From Halomonas urumqiensis (GTDB lineage: Bacteria > Pseudomonadota > Gammaproteobacteria > Pseudomonadales > Halomonadaceae), in NCBI RefSeq assembly GCF_003028575.1, contig NZ_PYUD01000001.1, positions 1,550,001-1,614,000 on the forward strand: DNA of 64,000 bases, read 5' to 3'. The stretch's first letter is position 1. The number at the start of each line of letters is the position of its first letter. Positions 28,697 through 38,554 of the stretch are shown piece by piece. The notes under the pieces are model-generated. The model made no database searches. It had not been told where the DNA came from and saw only the letters and a program-made list of their open reading frames with translations. The position numbers were made by a program, and so were the translations under genes.

Positions 28697-29314
28697 ATGA
28701 TGCGACTCGATCCATCCCGCGTACCGCCCGGTCGTGATACGCCGATGCCCCTGAGCGGCGTGCATAGCGCCAACGGTCGCAGCATGTTGCCACCCTTCGA
28801 TCCGGGGCTCGAGGAGATCGTGCTGGGCCTGGGCTGCTTCTGGGGGGCTGAGCGGTTGTTCTGGCAACTGCCGGGAGTCGTGGTCACGGCGGTCGGTTAT
28901 GCGGGAGGCATCACTCCCCATCCGACCTACGACGAGACCTGTTCCGGCCGCACCGGCCATGCTGAAGTGGTGCGGGTGATCTTTGACCCCGGCCAGATCG
29001 ATCTCGAGCGTCTGCTGCGCGTATTCTGGGAGGCCCATGACCCGACCCAGGGTGACCGTCAGGGCAATGACATCGGCTCACAGTATCGCTCGGCAATCTA
29101 TACCAGCAGCGAGGCTCAGTTGCGAGTGGCCGAACATTCGCGGGACGCATACCAGCAAGCATTGCAGCAGGCCGGAGGGGGAACCATCACCACCGAGATC
29201 GCGGCGCTGGAAGCGTTTTACTACGCCGAGGAGTACCACCAGCAGTACCTGCACAAGAACCCCCACGGCTATTGTGGTCTCAAGGGTACCGGGGTCAGCT
29301 GCCCGATCGGCTGA
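28697..29314 (+). CDS. msrA: Peptide methionine sulfoxide reductase MsrA
   Basis: 205 aa. [18 protein letters not shown] contains the catalytic Cys near residue 51. The TGHAEVV block and the C-terminal HGYCG with a resolving Cys and a second Cys (GVSCPIG) are present. It repairs methionine S-sulfoxide in oxidised proteins. AAGGAG precedes the paired ATGATG start. Its last 20 bases overlap the 3' end of the convergent yheT gene. Confidence 0.95.
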   Translation: MMRLDPSRVPPGRDTPMPLSGVHSANGRSMLPPFDPGLEEIVLGLGCFWGAERLFWQLPGVVVTAVGYAGGITPHPTYDETCSGRTGHAEVVRVIFDPGQIDLERLLRVFWEAHDPTQGDRQGNDIGSQYRSAIYTSSEAQLRVAEHSRDAYQQALQQAGGGTITTEIAALEAFYYAEEYHQQYLHKNPHGYCGLKGTGVSCPIG

Positions 29315-30329
29315 CGCGACGCCTGTGCCGCCAGACAGCGCTACCCGCTGGTGAACACCAGTCCTCCAGTTGGGCTGCGACCCGATGTGAAAGCCAAGGT
29401 CTCAGCCCGCCATCACGCCATTCCATGAACCCCACATGCCCACCATGGCGGGCGATTTCCACGCGCACCGCATCACCCGGAGGCGGTAACTGCTCAAACA
29501 GGCCGGCTGGCATGAAGGGGTCGTCAGCGGCGTGCAACAGCAACGTGGGCAGCTCGATCTCACCCAACAGCCGACCCGCCGATGCGCGCTGGTAATAGTC
29601 CTCGGCGCCTTGAAAGCCATGCAGTGGCGCGGTAACGGCATCGTCGTAGTCGCGCAGACTATCAATGGCCAGCAGGCTCTGGCGATCGAGAGCCAGTGGC
29701 AGGGTATCCAGGCGGTCCAGCACCTTGGCCTTGAGAGACCTCAGCAGATGGCGCTCGTAGACCCGCGCGAAGCCGTGATGGATGGATTGCGCGCAGCCGC
29801 CGAGATCCAGGGGGGCACAGATGGCGATGGCGCCAGCCAGATCGAGCCCATCGCCCCCCTGTTCGGCAACCAGCTTGACCAGCATATTGGCACCCAGCGA
29901 CACGCCCGCCGCCACTTTCAATGCGTGCGGATAGCGGTGTCCCAGTTGGCCGATGAGCCAGTACGCATCCGCGGTATCGCCACTATGGTAGGCCCGAGGC
30001 AGACGATTGGGCATACCGCCGCAACCGCGAAAATGCATCAGTACCGCACGCCACCCAAGGGCGGCAGCCGTGGCCATCAGCTCCCGCGCATAGGGCGAGT
30101 CGATCGATCCCTCGAGTCCATGAAATAGAAGGAAAATGGGTGCATCCAGAGAGACCGGAGACGGTTTGGCCCACACCAGTTCGACGAAGTCACCATCGGG
30201 CAACTCGAGCACTTCCTTGCTCGTTGCAAGCCGGCGGCGGGGAAGCAGACGAGGCAGCAGTGTCTGCACATGACGATTGGCGAGCCCCCGAGGTGGATGG
30301 AACTGAGCGGGATGCAGCTGGCCGGTCAT
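29295..30329 (-). CDS. yheT: YheT-family alpha/beta hydrolase
   Basis: 344 aa. [20 protein letters not shown] is the characteristic N-terminal block of the YheT/EMB8 family. The oxyanion region is LLFHGLEGS, the nucleophile elbow is GVSLGANML, and Asp (HAADDPFMP) and His (RHGGHVGF) complete the triad. Substrate is not known; carboxylesterase activity is typical. Last gene of the carbonic anhydrase/M24 peptidase/yheT minus unit, 6 nt after the peptidase gene. Confidence 0.88.
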   Translation of the reverse strand: MTGQLHPAQFHPPRGLANRHVQTLLPRLLPRRRLATSKEVLELPDGDFVELVWAKPSPVSLDAPIFLLFHGLEGSIDSPYARELMATAAALGWRAVLMHFRGCGGMPNRLPRAYHSGDTADAYWLIGQLGHRYPHALKVAAGVSLGANMLVKLVAEQGGDGLDLAGAIAICAPLDLGGCAQSIHHGFARVYERHLLRSLKAKVLDRLDTLPLALDRQSLLAIDSLRDYDDAVTAPLHGFQGAEDYYQRASAGRLLGEIELPTLLLHAADDPFMPAGLFEQLPPPGDAVRVEIARHGGHVGFMEWRDGGLRPWLSHRVAAQLEDWCSPAGSAVWRHRRRVSRSGS

Positions 30330-30335
30330 GGGGGA

Positions 30336-31628
30336 TCACTCGTGGCGTGGTGTCAGGTTGTCGGGACCATGCAAGGTGACGTGGATATTGTCTTCGATAC
30401 GAATACCGCCATGATCGGCCAGTGAACCCACCGCGTCCCAGTCGATTTCACGGTTGCCGCGGTAGGCATCGAGCAGCATGGGAATAATGTAGATGCCTGG
30501 CTCAATGGTGACCACCATCCCGGCTTGCAGTTCCCTGGTGAGTCGCAGAAAGGGGGCACCGACAGGTGGTGACAGGAGATTGCCCCCTTCATCCCTGTGG
30601 CCTGCCACATCATGCACCTGAACACCCAGCAGGTGTCCAAGGCCATGGGGACAAAAGGCACGGGTAATGCCACTTGCCACGGCAGCCTCGGCGCTTGTCC
30701 GCACCAGCCGTTGTTCTATCAGCAGGTCGGCCAATCCTGCGTGCATGCGCTCGTGCAGATCGATGAACGAGACACCCGGTGCCAGCGCGGCAATCAAGGT
30801 ACGTTGAAGTGCGGTAACACCCTCGACCAGCGGGGCGAAACGCTGATTGGCGTGGGGCCCTGGCCATGTGCGCGTAATATCGGCGCAATAGCCTCGATAG
30901 CGATATCCGGCATCCACCAGCAGGCTACGCCTTATGGCTTCGGGCCTGATGGCCTGATGCTGGTAGTGCAGAACGCCCCCATGAGCATTGAGTGCGATGA
31001 TGTTGCCATAGGGCAGGCTCGTTTCGCGCTGCCGAGTGGCGGCCAGATAAGCGAACTGGATGTCCAGTTCGCAAGCGCCGCCGAGAAAGGCGTCACGGGC
31101 TGCCTGATGGCCCAGCATGGCTCGCTGGTTGGCCTCCCGAAGGCAGGCGACTTCATAGGCGCTCTTGTGCACACGCAACGCATCGAGGTCACGCGTCAGG
31201 CCGTCCGGGTTGATCTTGACATCCCATTGCGCCGTCATGGTCGGCGCCACATCGCCCACCACAGCGAAGCGGCCAGGCGGCAGGGCAGGGGGCGTTACCT
31301 CCTGACGTCGCTCGACATGGAAGTGATTGACCCAGGGTTCATCGGGTAGGGTGTTGGGAAGATGCCAGATATCGTCCGGCGCATGAAAGTACAGGGTGGG
31401 TCTCAAGCCAGGGCGTATCAGCAGCCAGCAATGCGCGGCATGGGCAAGCCCCGTCCAGTGCATGAAGTGGCCCTGGGTGACGAAGCTTGCGTGCTGGTCA
31501 TCGCCGAAATGGCGTGCAGGGTGGCCACTGTAGAGCAGCACGCCATCCAGTTGGTGGTTGACCAGCACGTGCGAATAACGCTCCTCGAGGGCCACGAGAT
31601 GCTCATGCTGCAGGACGTCCAACGACAC
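30336..31628 (-). CDS. pepQ: M24-family metallopeptidase, Xaa-Pro dipeptidase (PepQ) type
   Basis: About 430 aa. An N-terminal creatinase-like domain (about 1-160) precedes the pita-bread catalytic domain. Metal ligands are visible: two Asp in VDAGYRYRGYCADITRTWP, His in HGLGHLLGVQVHD, Glu in TIEPGIYII and Glu in RIEDNIHVT. It likely cleaves dipeptides with C-terminal proline; prolidases of this type can also hydrolyse organophosphates. The start is GTG at 31628, with GAGGG 6 nt upstream. It begins 2 nt after the carbonic anhydrase stop codon. Confidence 0.85.
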   Translation of the reverse strand: MSLDVLQHEHLVALEERYSHVLVNHQLDGVLLYSGHPARHFGDDQHASFVTQGHFMHWTGLAHAAHCWLLIRPGLRPTLYFHAPDDIWHLPNTLPDEPWVNHFHVERRQEVTPPALPPGRFAVVGDVAPTMTAQWDVKINPDGLTRDLDALRVHKSAYEVACLREANQRAMLGHQAARDAFLGGACELDIQFAYLAATRQRETSLPYGNIIALNAHGGVLHYQHQAIRPEAIRRSLLVDAGYRYRGYCADITRTWPGPHANQRFAPLVEGVTALQRTLIAALAPGVSFIDLHERMHAGLADLLIEQRLVRTSAEAAVASGITRAFCPHGLGHLLGVQVHDVAGHRDEGGNLLSPPVGAPFLRLTRELQAGMVVTIEPGIYIIPMLLDAYRGNREIDWDAVGSLADHGGIRIEDNIHVTLHGPDNLTPRHE

Positions 31629-31630
31629 CT

Positions 31631-32281
31631 CTAGCCCTCGCCAGGCGTGAGCGTTTCGATGCGGTAGAGGGTGCCGGCTTGGTCGAGGCCCGAGATCGTG
31701 CACCCCAGATCCTTGACCCGACCATCGGAGAGCCCGTAGACCCAGCCATGGATCCACAAGGGCTGACCGCGCTGCCAGGCGTGCTGAACGATCTTGGTAC
31801 GGCAAACGTTCATCACCTGGGCCTCGACATTGAGTTCGCACATGCGGTTCACCTGATCGTCCAGCGAAAGCTCTGAGAGGGCCTGGCGGTGTTTAAGGTA
31901 GAGCTCACGCACCGAGTGCAGCCAGATATCCACCATGCCATTGTCACCGCCCGCGACAGCGGCCTTCACGCCACCACAGCCGTAGTGCCCTACCACCATG
32001 ATATGACGAACCTTGAGCACATCCACGGCGTACTGGAGTACCGACAGCGCGTTGAGGTCGTTGTGGTGAAGCAGGTTGGCGACATTGCGATGGACGAAGA
32101 CCTCCCCTGGGGGCAGGGAGATGATCTGGTTGGCAGGCACGCGGCTGTCGGAGCAGCCAATCCAGAGATAGTCGGGGTTTTGCTGCTGAGAAAGACGAGA
32201 GAAAAACTCGGGGTCTTCCTCGCACATGCGCTTGGCCCAGGCGCGATTGTTGGCCAGCAGCGTTTCGATTTCCTTTTTCAT
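31631..32281 (-). CDS. can: Beta-class carbonic anhydrase
   Basis: 216 aa. Zinc ligands are Cys43 and the Asp45-Arg47 dyad in IGCSDSRVP, and His99 and Cys102 in GHYGCGGVKAA, the beta-CA signature. It interconverts CO2 and bicarbonate in the cytosol. The start at 32281 (MKKEIETLLANN) is the usual family start; the upstream in-frame extension lacks similarity. It is divergent from gor, with 176 bp between starts, and heads a three-gene unit. Confidence 0.93.
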   Translation of the reverse strand: MKKEIETLLANNRAWAKRMCEEDPEFFSRLSQQQNPDYLWIGCSDSRVPANQIISLPPGEVFVHRNVANLLHHNDLNALSVLQYAVDVLKVRHIMVVGHYGCGGVKAAVAGGDNGMVDIWLHSVRELYLKHRQALSELSLDDQVNRMCELNVEAQVMNVCRTKIVQHAWQRGQPLWIHGWVYGLSDGRVKDLGCTISGLDQAGTLYRIETLTPGEG

Positions 32282-32457
32282 GGCAAGCAAGTTCCGGTAC
32301 GTAAGGGTCGACGTGAAATCGGTGACTTCTTTTACCGCCTGGCAAGGCATTGGTCAACGTCAGGGTCTCGCCAGGTTCCCGCCGTTCTTCGTTGGCTGCT
32401 ATCATCGCCCGACATGATTTCCAGGCCGAACGTGGCCCTTGCGAACAGGAGAATTCC

Positions 32458-33855
32458 GTGTCCGAGTTCGACCACTCCCAATACGACTGTGATCTTTTCG
32501 TTATCGGTGCCGGTTCCGGTGGAGTGCGTGCGGCACGCACGGCCGCCGCCCATGGCGCCCGGGTCATGGTGGCCGAGGATCGCTATCTCGGGGGGACCTG
32601 TGTGAACGTCGGCTGCGTGCCCAAGAAGCTTTACTCCTATGCCGCGCATTTCCACGATGCCTTCGAGGATGCCAGTGGCTTCGGCTGGCGGCTGCCCGCT
32701 CCCCCCGAGTTCGACTGGCCGACGCTGCGTGACAACAAGATTGGAGAGATCAAACGGCTCAATGGCATCTATGGACGCCTGCTGGAGAACGCCGATGTCC
32801 GCCTGATTGAGGGACGGGCTCGTGTGATCGACGCTCACACCGTCGAAGTGGCCGGTGAACGCATCAGCGCGGCGAAGATTCTGGTTGCCGTGGGTGGCTG
32901 GCCCTGGGTACCCGAGTTCCCGGGGTGTGAGCTTGCCATCACGTCCAACCAGGTATTCGACCTGGAACGTTTCCCCAAGCGTTTCCTGGTGCTGGGTGGT
33001 GGCTATATTGCCGTGGAGTTCGCCAGCATTTTCAATGGGCTGGGCAGTGACACTCACTTGATTTACCGCGGCGAGTTGTTCCTGCGTGGGTTCGACCAGG
33101 AAGTTCGCGAATTCACGCGCGATCAGATGGCCGCCAAGGGCGTCAACCTGAGTTTTGACACCAACATCACCTCCATCGAGCGTGTCGAAGGCGGCCTCGA
33201 AGTCAGCTTGACCAATGGCGAAACCCTGGAAGTCGATGCCGTACTGGCCGCCACCGGCCGCAAGCCGCATCTGGAAGGCCTCGGACTCGATGCCCTGGAC
33301 ATCTCACTCACCTCAAGCGGGCATATCCGTGTCAACGAGAGTTTCGAGAGCTCGGTTCCCTCGATACTCGCGCTGGGTGACGTGTCGGGTGGCCCCGAGC
33401 TCACGCCAGTGGCACTTGCGGAGGCCATGCACCTGGTTCAGCACCACTTCACCGATACACCGCCCAAGGCACCGCTGGATTACCGCAACATTGCCACCGC
33501 CGTGTTCTGTCACCCCAATATCGGCACGGTGGGGCTTTCCGAGCAGGCGGCCGTTGACGCGTATGGCAAGATTCGCGTCTACACCGCCAACTTCCGGCCC
33601 ATGAAGCACACCTTGTCGGGTAGTCAGGAACGCTGCCTGATGAAGCTGATCGTCGATGATGCTAGCGACGTGGTGGTAGGGGCCCACATGGTGGGCGAGG
33701 AGGCCGGTGAAGTGATCCAGGGGATTGCGATTGCCGTGCGCGCCGGGCTGACCAAGTCGGATTTCGATGTCACTGTGGGCATCCATCCCACCGGAGCGGA
33801 GGAGTTCGTGACCATGCGCACACCGACACGCATCATCCCCGCGACACCCGCCTGA
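32458..33855 (+). CDS. gor: Glutathione-disulfide reductase
   Basis: 465 aa FAD flavoprotein. The FAD motif is [12 protein letters not shown], the redox disulfide Cys48/Cys53 is in [13 protein letters not shown], and the NADPH motif is [14 protein letters not shown]. The C-terminal block [12 protein letters not shown] carries the catalytic His that activates glutathione. It regenerates glutathione with NADPH. Start is GTG at 32458, with ACAGGAG 6 nt upstream. A strong terminator follows at 33883. Confidence 0.94.
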   Translation: MSEFDHSQYDCDLFVIGAGSGGVRAARTAAAHGARVMVAEDRYLGGTCVNVGCVPKKLYSYAAHFHDAFEDASGFGWRLPAPPEFDWPTLRDNKIGEIKRLNGIYGRLLENADVRLIEGRARVIDAHTVEVAGERISAAKILVAVGGWPWVPEFPGCELAITSNQVFDLERFPKRFLVLGGGYIAVEFASIFNGLGSDTHLIYRGELFLRGFDQEVREFTRDQMAAKGVNLSFDTNITSIERVEGGLEVSLTNGETLEVDAVLAATGRKPHLEGLGLDALDISLTSSGHIRVNESFESSVPSILALGDVSGGPELTPVALAEAMHLVQHHFTDTPPKAPLDYRNIATAVFCHPNIGTVGLSEQAAVDAYGKIRVYTANFRPMKHTLSGSQERCLMKLIVDDASDVVVGAHMVGEEAGEVIQGIAIAVRAGLTKSDFDVTVGIHPTGAEEFVTMRTPTRIIPATPA

Positions 33856-33882
33856 CGAGCGAACACGGCAGCACACCGCAAT

Positions 33883-33913
33883 ACGGGCCACCCAAGGGTG
33901 GCCCGTTGCTTTT
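33883..33913 (+). terminator. Rho-independent terminator of gor
   Basis: ACGGGCCACCC at 33883-33893 pairs with GGGTGGCCCGT at 33896-33906, an 11-bp stem, followed by a short T-rich tail (ttgctttt). Confidence 0.85.
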
Positions 33914-34125
33914 CAGGGATAACGGTTCATACGCCATGCGTTGAGAAAATGTCATCTCGACAGCATCTCAGTTGGACTAATCTCTTATACAGCAGTGCGC
34001 AACAGCAGTGCGGCTCAACGAAGCGGCCACCTGTACAGAAGGCCTGCAGCAGGTATTGTGGCTAGGCTAAGGCCCTGCCGCATAATTTCCTGTTATGGTT
34101 GCTGGTTGATAGAATAATCGCAATT

Positions 34126-34153
34126 TTGAAATGCGACTCCGCGCTGTTATAAT
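34126..34153 (+). promoter_or_regulatory. Sigma-70 promoter of the ectoine operon
   Basis: TTGAAA at 34126-34131 and a perfect TATAAT at 34148-34153, 16 nt apart, place transcription start near 34160 and the ectA ATG about 23 nt later. The region from 33914 to 34125 holds no gene and is locally AT-rich near 34080-34130. Ectoine promoters in halophiles are osmoregulated, which fits, but no binding site could be named. Confidence 0.7.
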
Positions 34154-34182
34154 GCTTTACAAATTCGCTAAGCGAACCCGCC

Positions 34183-34761
34183 ATGATGACAACCAGTGAA
34201 CCTTTCACACCCTCCGCCGACCTGGCACGCCCGAGCGTTGCCGATGCCGTGGTCGGCTTCGACGCCATGCCGTTGTTCATTCGCAAGCCAAACCCGGATG
34301 ACGGCTGGGGTATCTATGAACTGGTCAAGTCCTGTCCACCGCTGGACGTGAATTCCGCGTATGCCTATCTGTTGCTTGCCACCCAGTTCCGCGACACTTG
34401 CGCGGTGGCAACCAACGAAGAAGGTGAAATCGTCGGGTTTGTCTCCGGGTACGTGAAGAGCAATGCCCCCGACACCTATTTCCTGTGGCAGGTTGCCGTG
34501 GGCGAGAAGGCCAGGGGAACCGGTCTTGCCCGGCGCCTGGTCGAGGCAGTGATGGGACGCGCCGAGCTTCACGAGGTGCATCATCTCGAGACCACCATCA
34601 CCCCCGATAACCAGGCATCCTGGGGATTGTTCCGGCGTCTTGCCGATCGCTGGCAAGCTCCGCTCAACAGCCGCGAATACTTCTCCACAGATCAACTGGG
34701 CGGTGAACACGACCCGGAGAATCTGGTTCGCATCGGCCCATTCCAGACCGACCGAATCTGA
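34183..34761 (+). CDS. ectA: Diaminobutyrate acetyltransferase EctA
   Basis: 192 aa GNAT enzyme. It acetylates L-2,4-diaminobutyrate to N-gamma-acetyl-DABA, the second step of ectoine synthesis. FIRKPNPDDGWGIYELVKSCPPLDVNSAYAYLLL and the acetyl-CoA loop VAVGEKARGTGLARRLVEAVM are diagnostic, and the C-terminus NLVRIGPFQTDRI agrees with Halomonas homologues as I recall them. Tandem ATGATG start; the ribosome-binding site is weak. First gene of ectABC. Confidence 0.97.
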   Translation: MMTTSEPFTPSADLARPSVADAVVGFDAMPLFIRKPNPDDGWGIYELVKSCPPLDVNSAYAYLLLATQFRDTCAVATNEEGEIVGFVSGYVKSNAPDTYFLWQVAVGEKARGTGLARRLVEAVMGRAELHEVHHLETTITPDNQASWGLFRRLADRWQAPLNSREYFSTDQLGGEHDPENLVRIGPFQTDRI

Positions 34762-34776
34762 CGCACGTACATGCTG

Positions 34777-34802
34777 TCGGCGACCGTCGATCGGGTCGCC
34801 GA
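34777..34802 (+). other. 9-bp hairpin just after ectA
   Basis: TCGGCGACC at 34777-34785 pairs with GGTCGCCGA at 34794-34802 across an 8-nt loop, 15 bp after the ectA stop. No T-tract follows directly. It may act as an attenuator or mRNA stability element within the operon. Confidence 0.55.
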
Positions 34803-34851
34803 GGCATACGCTCGGTCAATTTTCAGATTCGCTGTCTTTGATTTCGCTTTC

Positions 34852-36214
<1,363 letters not shown>

Positions 36215-36271
36215 TACGCTTGACCTGCTAGGTTCGAATCAGGGCGACGCGATCCGGTCGCCTGACGTCAT

Positions 36272-36290
36272 GGCCACCATGAAGGTGGCC
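36272..36290 (+). other. Hairpin in the ectB-ectC gap
   Basis: GGCCACC at 36272-36278 pairs with GGTGGCC at 36284-36290 across a 5-nt loop. A second inverted repeat (GGCGAC 36243-36248 / GTCGCC 36257-36262) lies just upstream. Neither has a T-tract. They may stabilise the ectAB mRNA or set relative ectC expression. I found no -24/-12 sigma-54 element here. Confidence 0.5.
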
Positions 36291-36346
36291 GAGCCACCGG
36301 CCAGTCCCTGGGGCTCGCCAGTCAACGACAGTAATGGAGTCCATCC

Positions 36347-36739
36347 ATGATCGTTCGCAATATCGATGAAGCACGCCAGTCGGACCGCCTGGTCAAGGCC
36401 GAGAACGGCAACTGGGACAGCACGCGTTTGGTGCTTGCTGGTGATGGTGGCGGTTTCTCCTTCCACATCACGCGTATCTTCGAGGGCACAGAGACTCACA
36501 TTCATTACAAGCACCACTATGAATCGGTCTACTGCATCGAGGGCGAAGGCGAGGTCGAGACCCTGGCCGACGGCAAGATCTGGCCGATCAAGCCAGGCGA
36601 TATCTACATCCTCGACCAGCATGACGAGCACCTGCTGCGTGCCAGCAAGACCATGCACCTTGCCTGCGTGTTCACACCACCGATCACCGGCACCGAGGTT
36701 CACCGCGAGGACGGCTCCTACGCGCCTGCCGACGACTGA
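36347..36739 (+). CDS. ectC: L-ectoine synthase EctC
   Basis: 130 aa cupin enzyme that cyclises N-gamma-acetyl-DABA to ectoine. The fold is clear from [29 protein letters not shown] and [16 protein letters not shown]; metal-binding Glu, Tyr and His positions are kept. GGAG before the ATG. No ectD (hydroxylase), ask or ectR lies in this window, so hydroxyectoine genes, if any, are elsewhere. Confidence 0.97.
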   Translation: MIVRNIDEARQSDRLVKAENGNWDSTRLVLAGDGGGFSFHITRIFEGTETHIHYKHHYESVYCIEGEGEVETLADGKIWPIKPGDIYILDQHDEHLLRASKTMHLACVFTPPITGTEVHREDGSYAPADD

Positions 36740-36786
36740 CGGTCACGGCTAACGGATTCTCCCGCTGAAAAAGATGGCGGAATGAC

Positions 36787-36820
36787 AAGCGCTCCCGGCA
36801 TTTACGTGCCGGGAGCGCTT
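36787..36820. terminator. Bidirectional hairpin terminator after ectC
   Basis: AAGCGCTCCCGGCA at 36787-36800 pairs perfectly with TGCCGGGAGCGCTT at 36807-36820 across a 6-nt loop. It lies between ectC (+) and the convergent lipoprotein gene (-); A and T bases on its flanks suit both directions. Confidence 0.85.
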
Positions 36821-36843
36821 TAACATGTCCGTATATCATATAT

Positions 36844-37380
36844 TCAGCGCTGTTCGAAGACGATGGTGATCTCAGCCAGGGTGATGCCAAATTTCTTCAT
36901 TGCCGTGCGGTTGATGAGACGTCCGTCGGGTTGCAGGTACATCCAGTCATCCAGGGTGAAGGTGATCGTGCGTCCCGACACCTCGACGGGCAGCGAATAG
37001 CTCATGTTGAATGCATGCCCAGACTGGCGGGCCTCGACGGGCCCCTCGACATCGTTGGCACTGCCAAGCCAGCGACCATCGTCCTGGCGTTCGAAGGTCC
37101 AGATCCGGCGATCGGTTTCACCATCCGCATAGTCGAAACGTTCATCGAGTACCAGGGTGTCGCCTTCGAGCTGTCCGTCGATATCGACGGTGAAACGCCG
37201 CTGTACGCGTCCTCGGAAATCCTGAACCATGCCCCAGGCGCGAGTCTCGCCATCGAAGTACTCGGCGATATCCAGTCTAGGGGCGGTTCCGGCGTAGTGA
37301 TCGACATCAACCGCCGTGCAGCCAGCCAACCAGCCGGTCACGATCACGCACAACAGCACGAAACGTATTTTGTACACCAT
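36844..37380 (-). CDS. DUF3833-type lipoprotein
   Basis: About 178 aa. Signal peptide with lipobox TGWLAGC (Cys near residue 20). The rest is a beta-rich domain with the blocks YFDGETRAWGMVQDFRGRVQRRFTV, LVLDERFDYADGETDRRIWTFE and LDDWMYLQPDGRLINRTAMKKFG, matching DUF3833 proteins of unknown function. Probably outer-membrane facing. Start chosen at the ATG at 37380; another ATG at 37386 is possible. It is divergent from the retropepsin gene. Confidence 0.8.
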   Translation of the reverse strand: MVYKIRFVLLCVIVTGWLAGCTAVDVDHYAGTAPRLDIAEYFDGETRAWGMVQDFRGRVQRRFTVDIDGQLEGDTLVLDERFDYADGETDRRIWTFERQDDGRWLGSANDVEGPVEARQSGHAFNMSYSLPVEVSGRTITFTLDDWMYLQPDGRLINRTAMKKFGITLAEITIVFEQR

Positions 37381-37521
37381 GATCATCTCTGTATAAATTC
37401 TGTTGACGTTTTGGAGCTTAGTGGCTTTCGTGACCAAATGCCATGGGTTGCCATGGCCATGCGAAGGATGACTGGCGGAGAGTCTGGATGTGTCTATGTG
37501 TGATTTCGCCCCTTTAGTGCG

Positions 37522-37537
37522 CATAATGTATATTATG
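37522..37537. promoter_or_regulatory. AT-rich palindrome between divergent lipoprotein genes
   Basis: CATAAT, GTAT, ATTATG is a perfect inverted repeat in an AT-rich stretch about 128 bp before the retropepsin-like gene and about 140 bp before the DUF3833 gene. It could be an operator or overlapping -10 elements for the divergent pair. Confidence 0.4.
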
Positions 37538-37664
37538 TTAAATGTGCTACCATGAAGCTCTCAGGATGACGCATCGCACACGTTGATTTTCCATGCAGCG
37601 TTGGACAACGTCCCAATCGACTCCTTATCATCTTGCGACCGGACTCAAGGAATGATTCAACCCC

Positions 37665-38525
37665 ATGCGCCAACGTCTGTTGCCCGATGGCTTGCTGCCC
37701 AGTGGTTTGCTCACTTTCACCCTGCTTCTCGGTGGATGCGCTCTACCTGTCGAGCCCACTGAGCCCGAGCCGGTTCTCGGCCCGGATGAGTTTGCCACGC
37801 GCATAGAGGGCCTCGAACAGAATCTAGCCGCACGCTGTGAATTGCAGACGGCCAAGGCGGATGAGCAGTTGCTCCAGCAAGCACAACTCAATGCCGATGT
37901 GCGAGAGATCGGTAGCCTGCTACGCCATCTGCGTAACGATATCGAGCGTCACGAACGCGATGAGCCTCCGCAGAACGTTGTCGTCAACGAGTGTCAGAAC
38001 GTTGACAGCGAACTGGCCAACAAGACCGTGCTCGGCCGCAGCGAATGGGTTGGACTGCCGGATGTCGGCACCTACCTCAAGGCCAGAGTGGATTCCGGCG
38101 CCAACACGTCATCGCTTTCGGCACGCGAAATCACCCGATTCGAACGTGATGGCGAAAATTGGGTGCGCTTCAAGCTCAGCCTCAATGAAGATGATGTCGT
38201 CGTCGACGAGATTCGAGAGGAATGGATCGAGGCACCTATCGAAAGACGGGTGCGCGTGATCCAGGTGGCCGGTGAGGATTCCCGCCCCGTGGTGAGCCTG
38301 ATGATGACCCTCGGTCCCATTCAGGAGCCAGTCGAATTCACGCTGACGGATCGTGTGCATCTGGACTATCCGGTACTGTTGGGGCGCCGATTCTTGATGG
38401 ATATCGCCATCATTGATGTTGCCGAATCGTATCGCCATGAGCGCCCGGAGTTTCCGGGAGGCAACCCCGCTGAAGACGCCGAGCTCGACGAGAATGACGA
38501 GCCAGACGACGCTTCAGAAGAGTGA
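37665..38525 (+). CDS. Retropepsin-like aspartic protease lipoprotein (RimK-associated family)
   Basis: 286 aa. Signal peptide with lipobox LLGGC (Cys near 25), a coiled-coil segment (about 45-95) and a C-terminal retropepsin-like domain (about 125-250). The latter has the catalytic-loop motif VDSGANTSSLSA and the later LLGRRFLMDIAIIDV, as in DUF785/ATP-dependent zinc protease-annotated proteins. These are linked in genomes to RimK-type ATP-grasp ligases. The acidic tail is probably disordered. First gene of a triad with the 7TM protein and ATP-grasp ligase. Target unknown. Confidence 0.8.
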   Translation: MRQRLLPDGLLPSGLLTFTLLLGGCALPVEPTEPEPVLGPDEFATRIEGLEQNLAARCELQTAKADEQLLQQAQLNADVREIGSLLRHLRNDIERHERDEPPQNVVVNECQNVDSELANKTVLGRSEWVGLPDVGTYLKARVDSGANTSSLSAREITRFERDGENWVRFKLSLNEDDVVVDEIREEWIEAPIERRVRVIQVAGEDSRPVVSLMMTLGPIQEPVEFTLTDRVHLDYPVLLGRRFLMDIAIIDVAESYRHERPEFPGGNPAEDAELDENDEPDDASEE

Positions 38526-38554
38526 TCGACTGCTCGCCCCCGCAAGGATGACCC

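Noticed and set aside
36215-36346. Sigma-54 promoter before ectC
   Set aside because: No GG-N10-GC pair with acceptable flanks was found, despite the expectation from Halomonas elongata.
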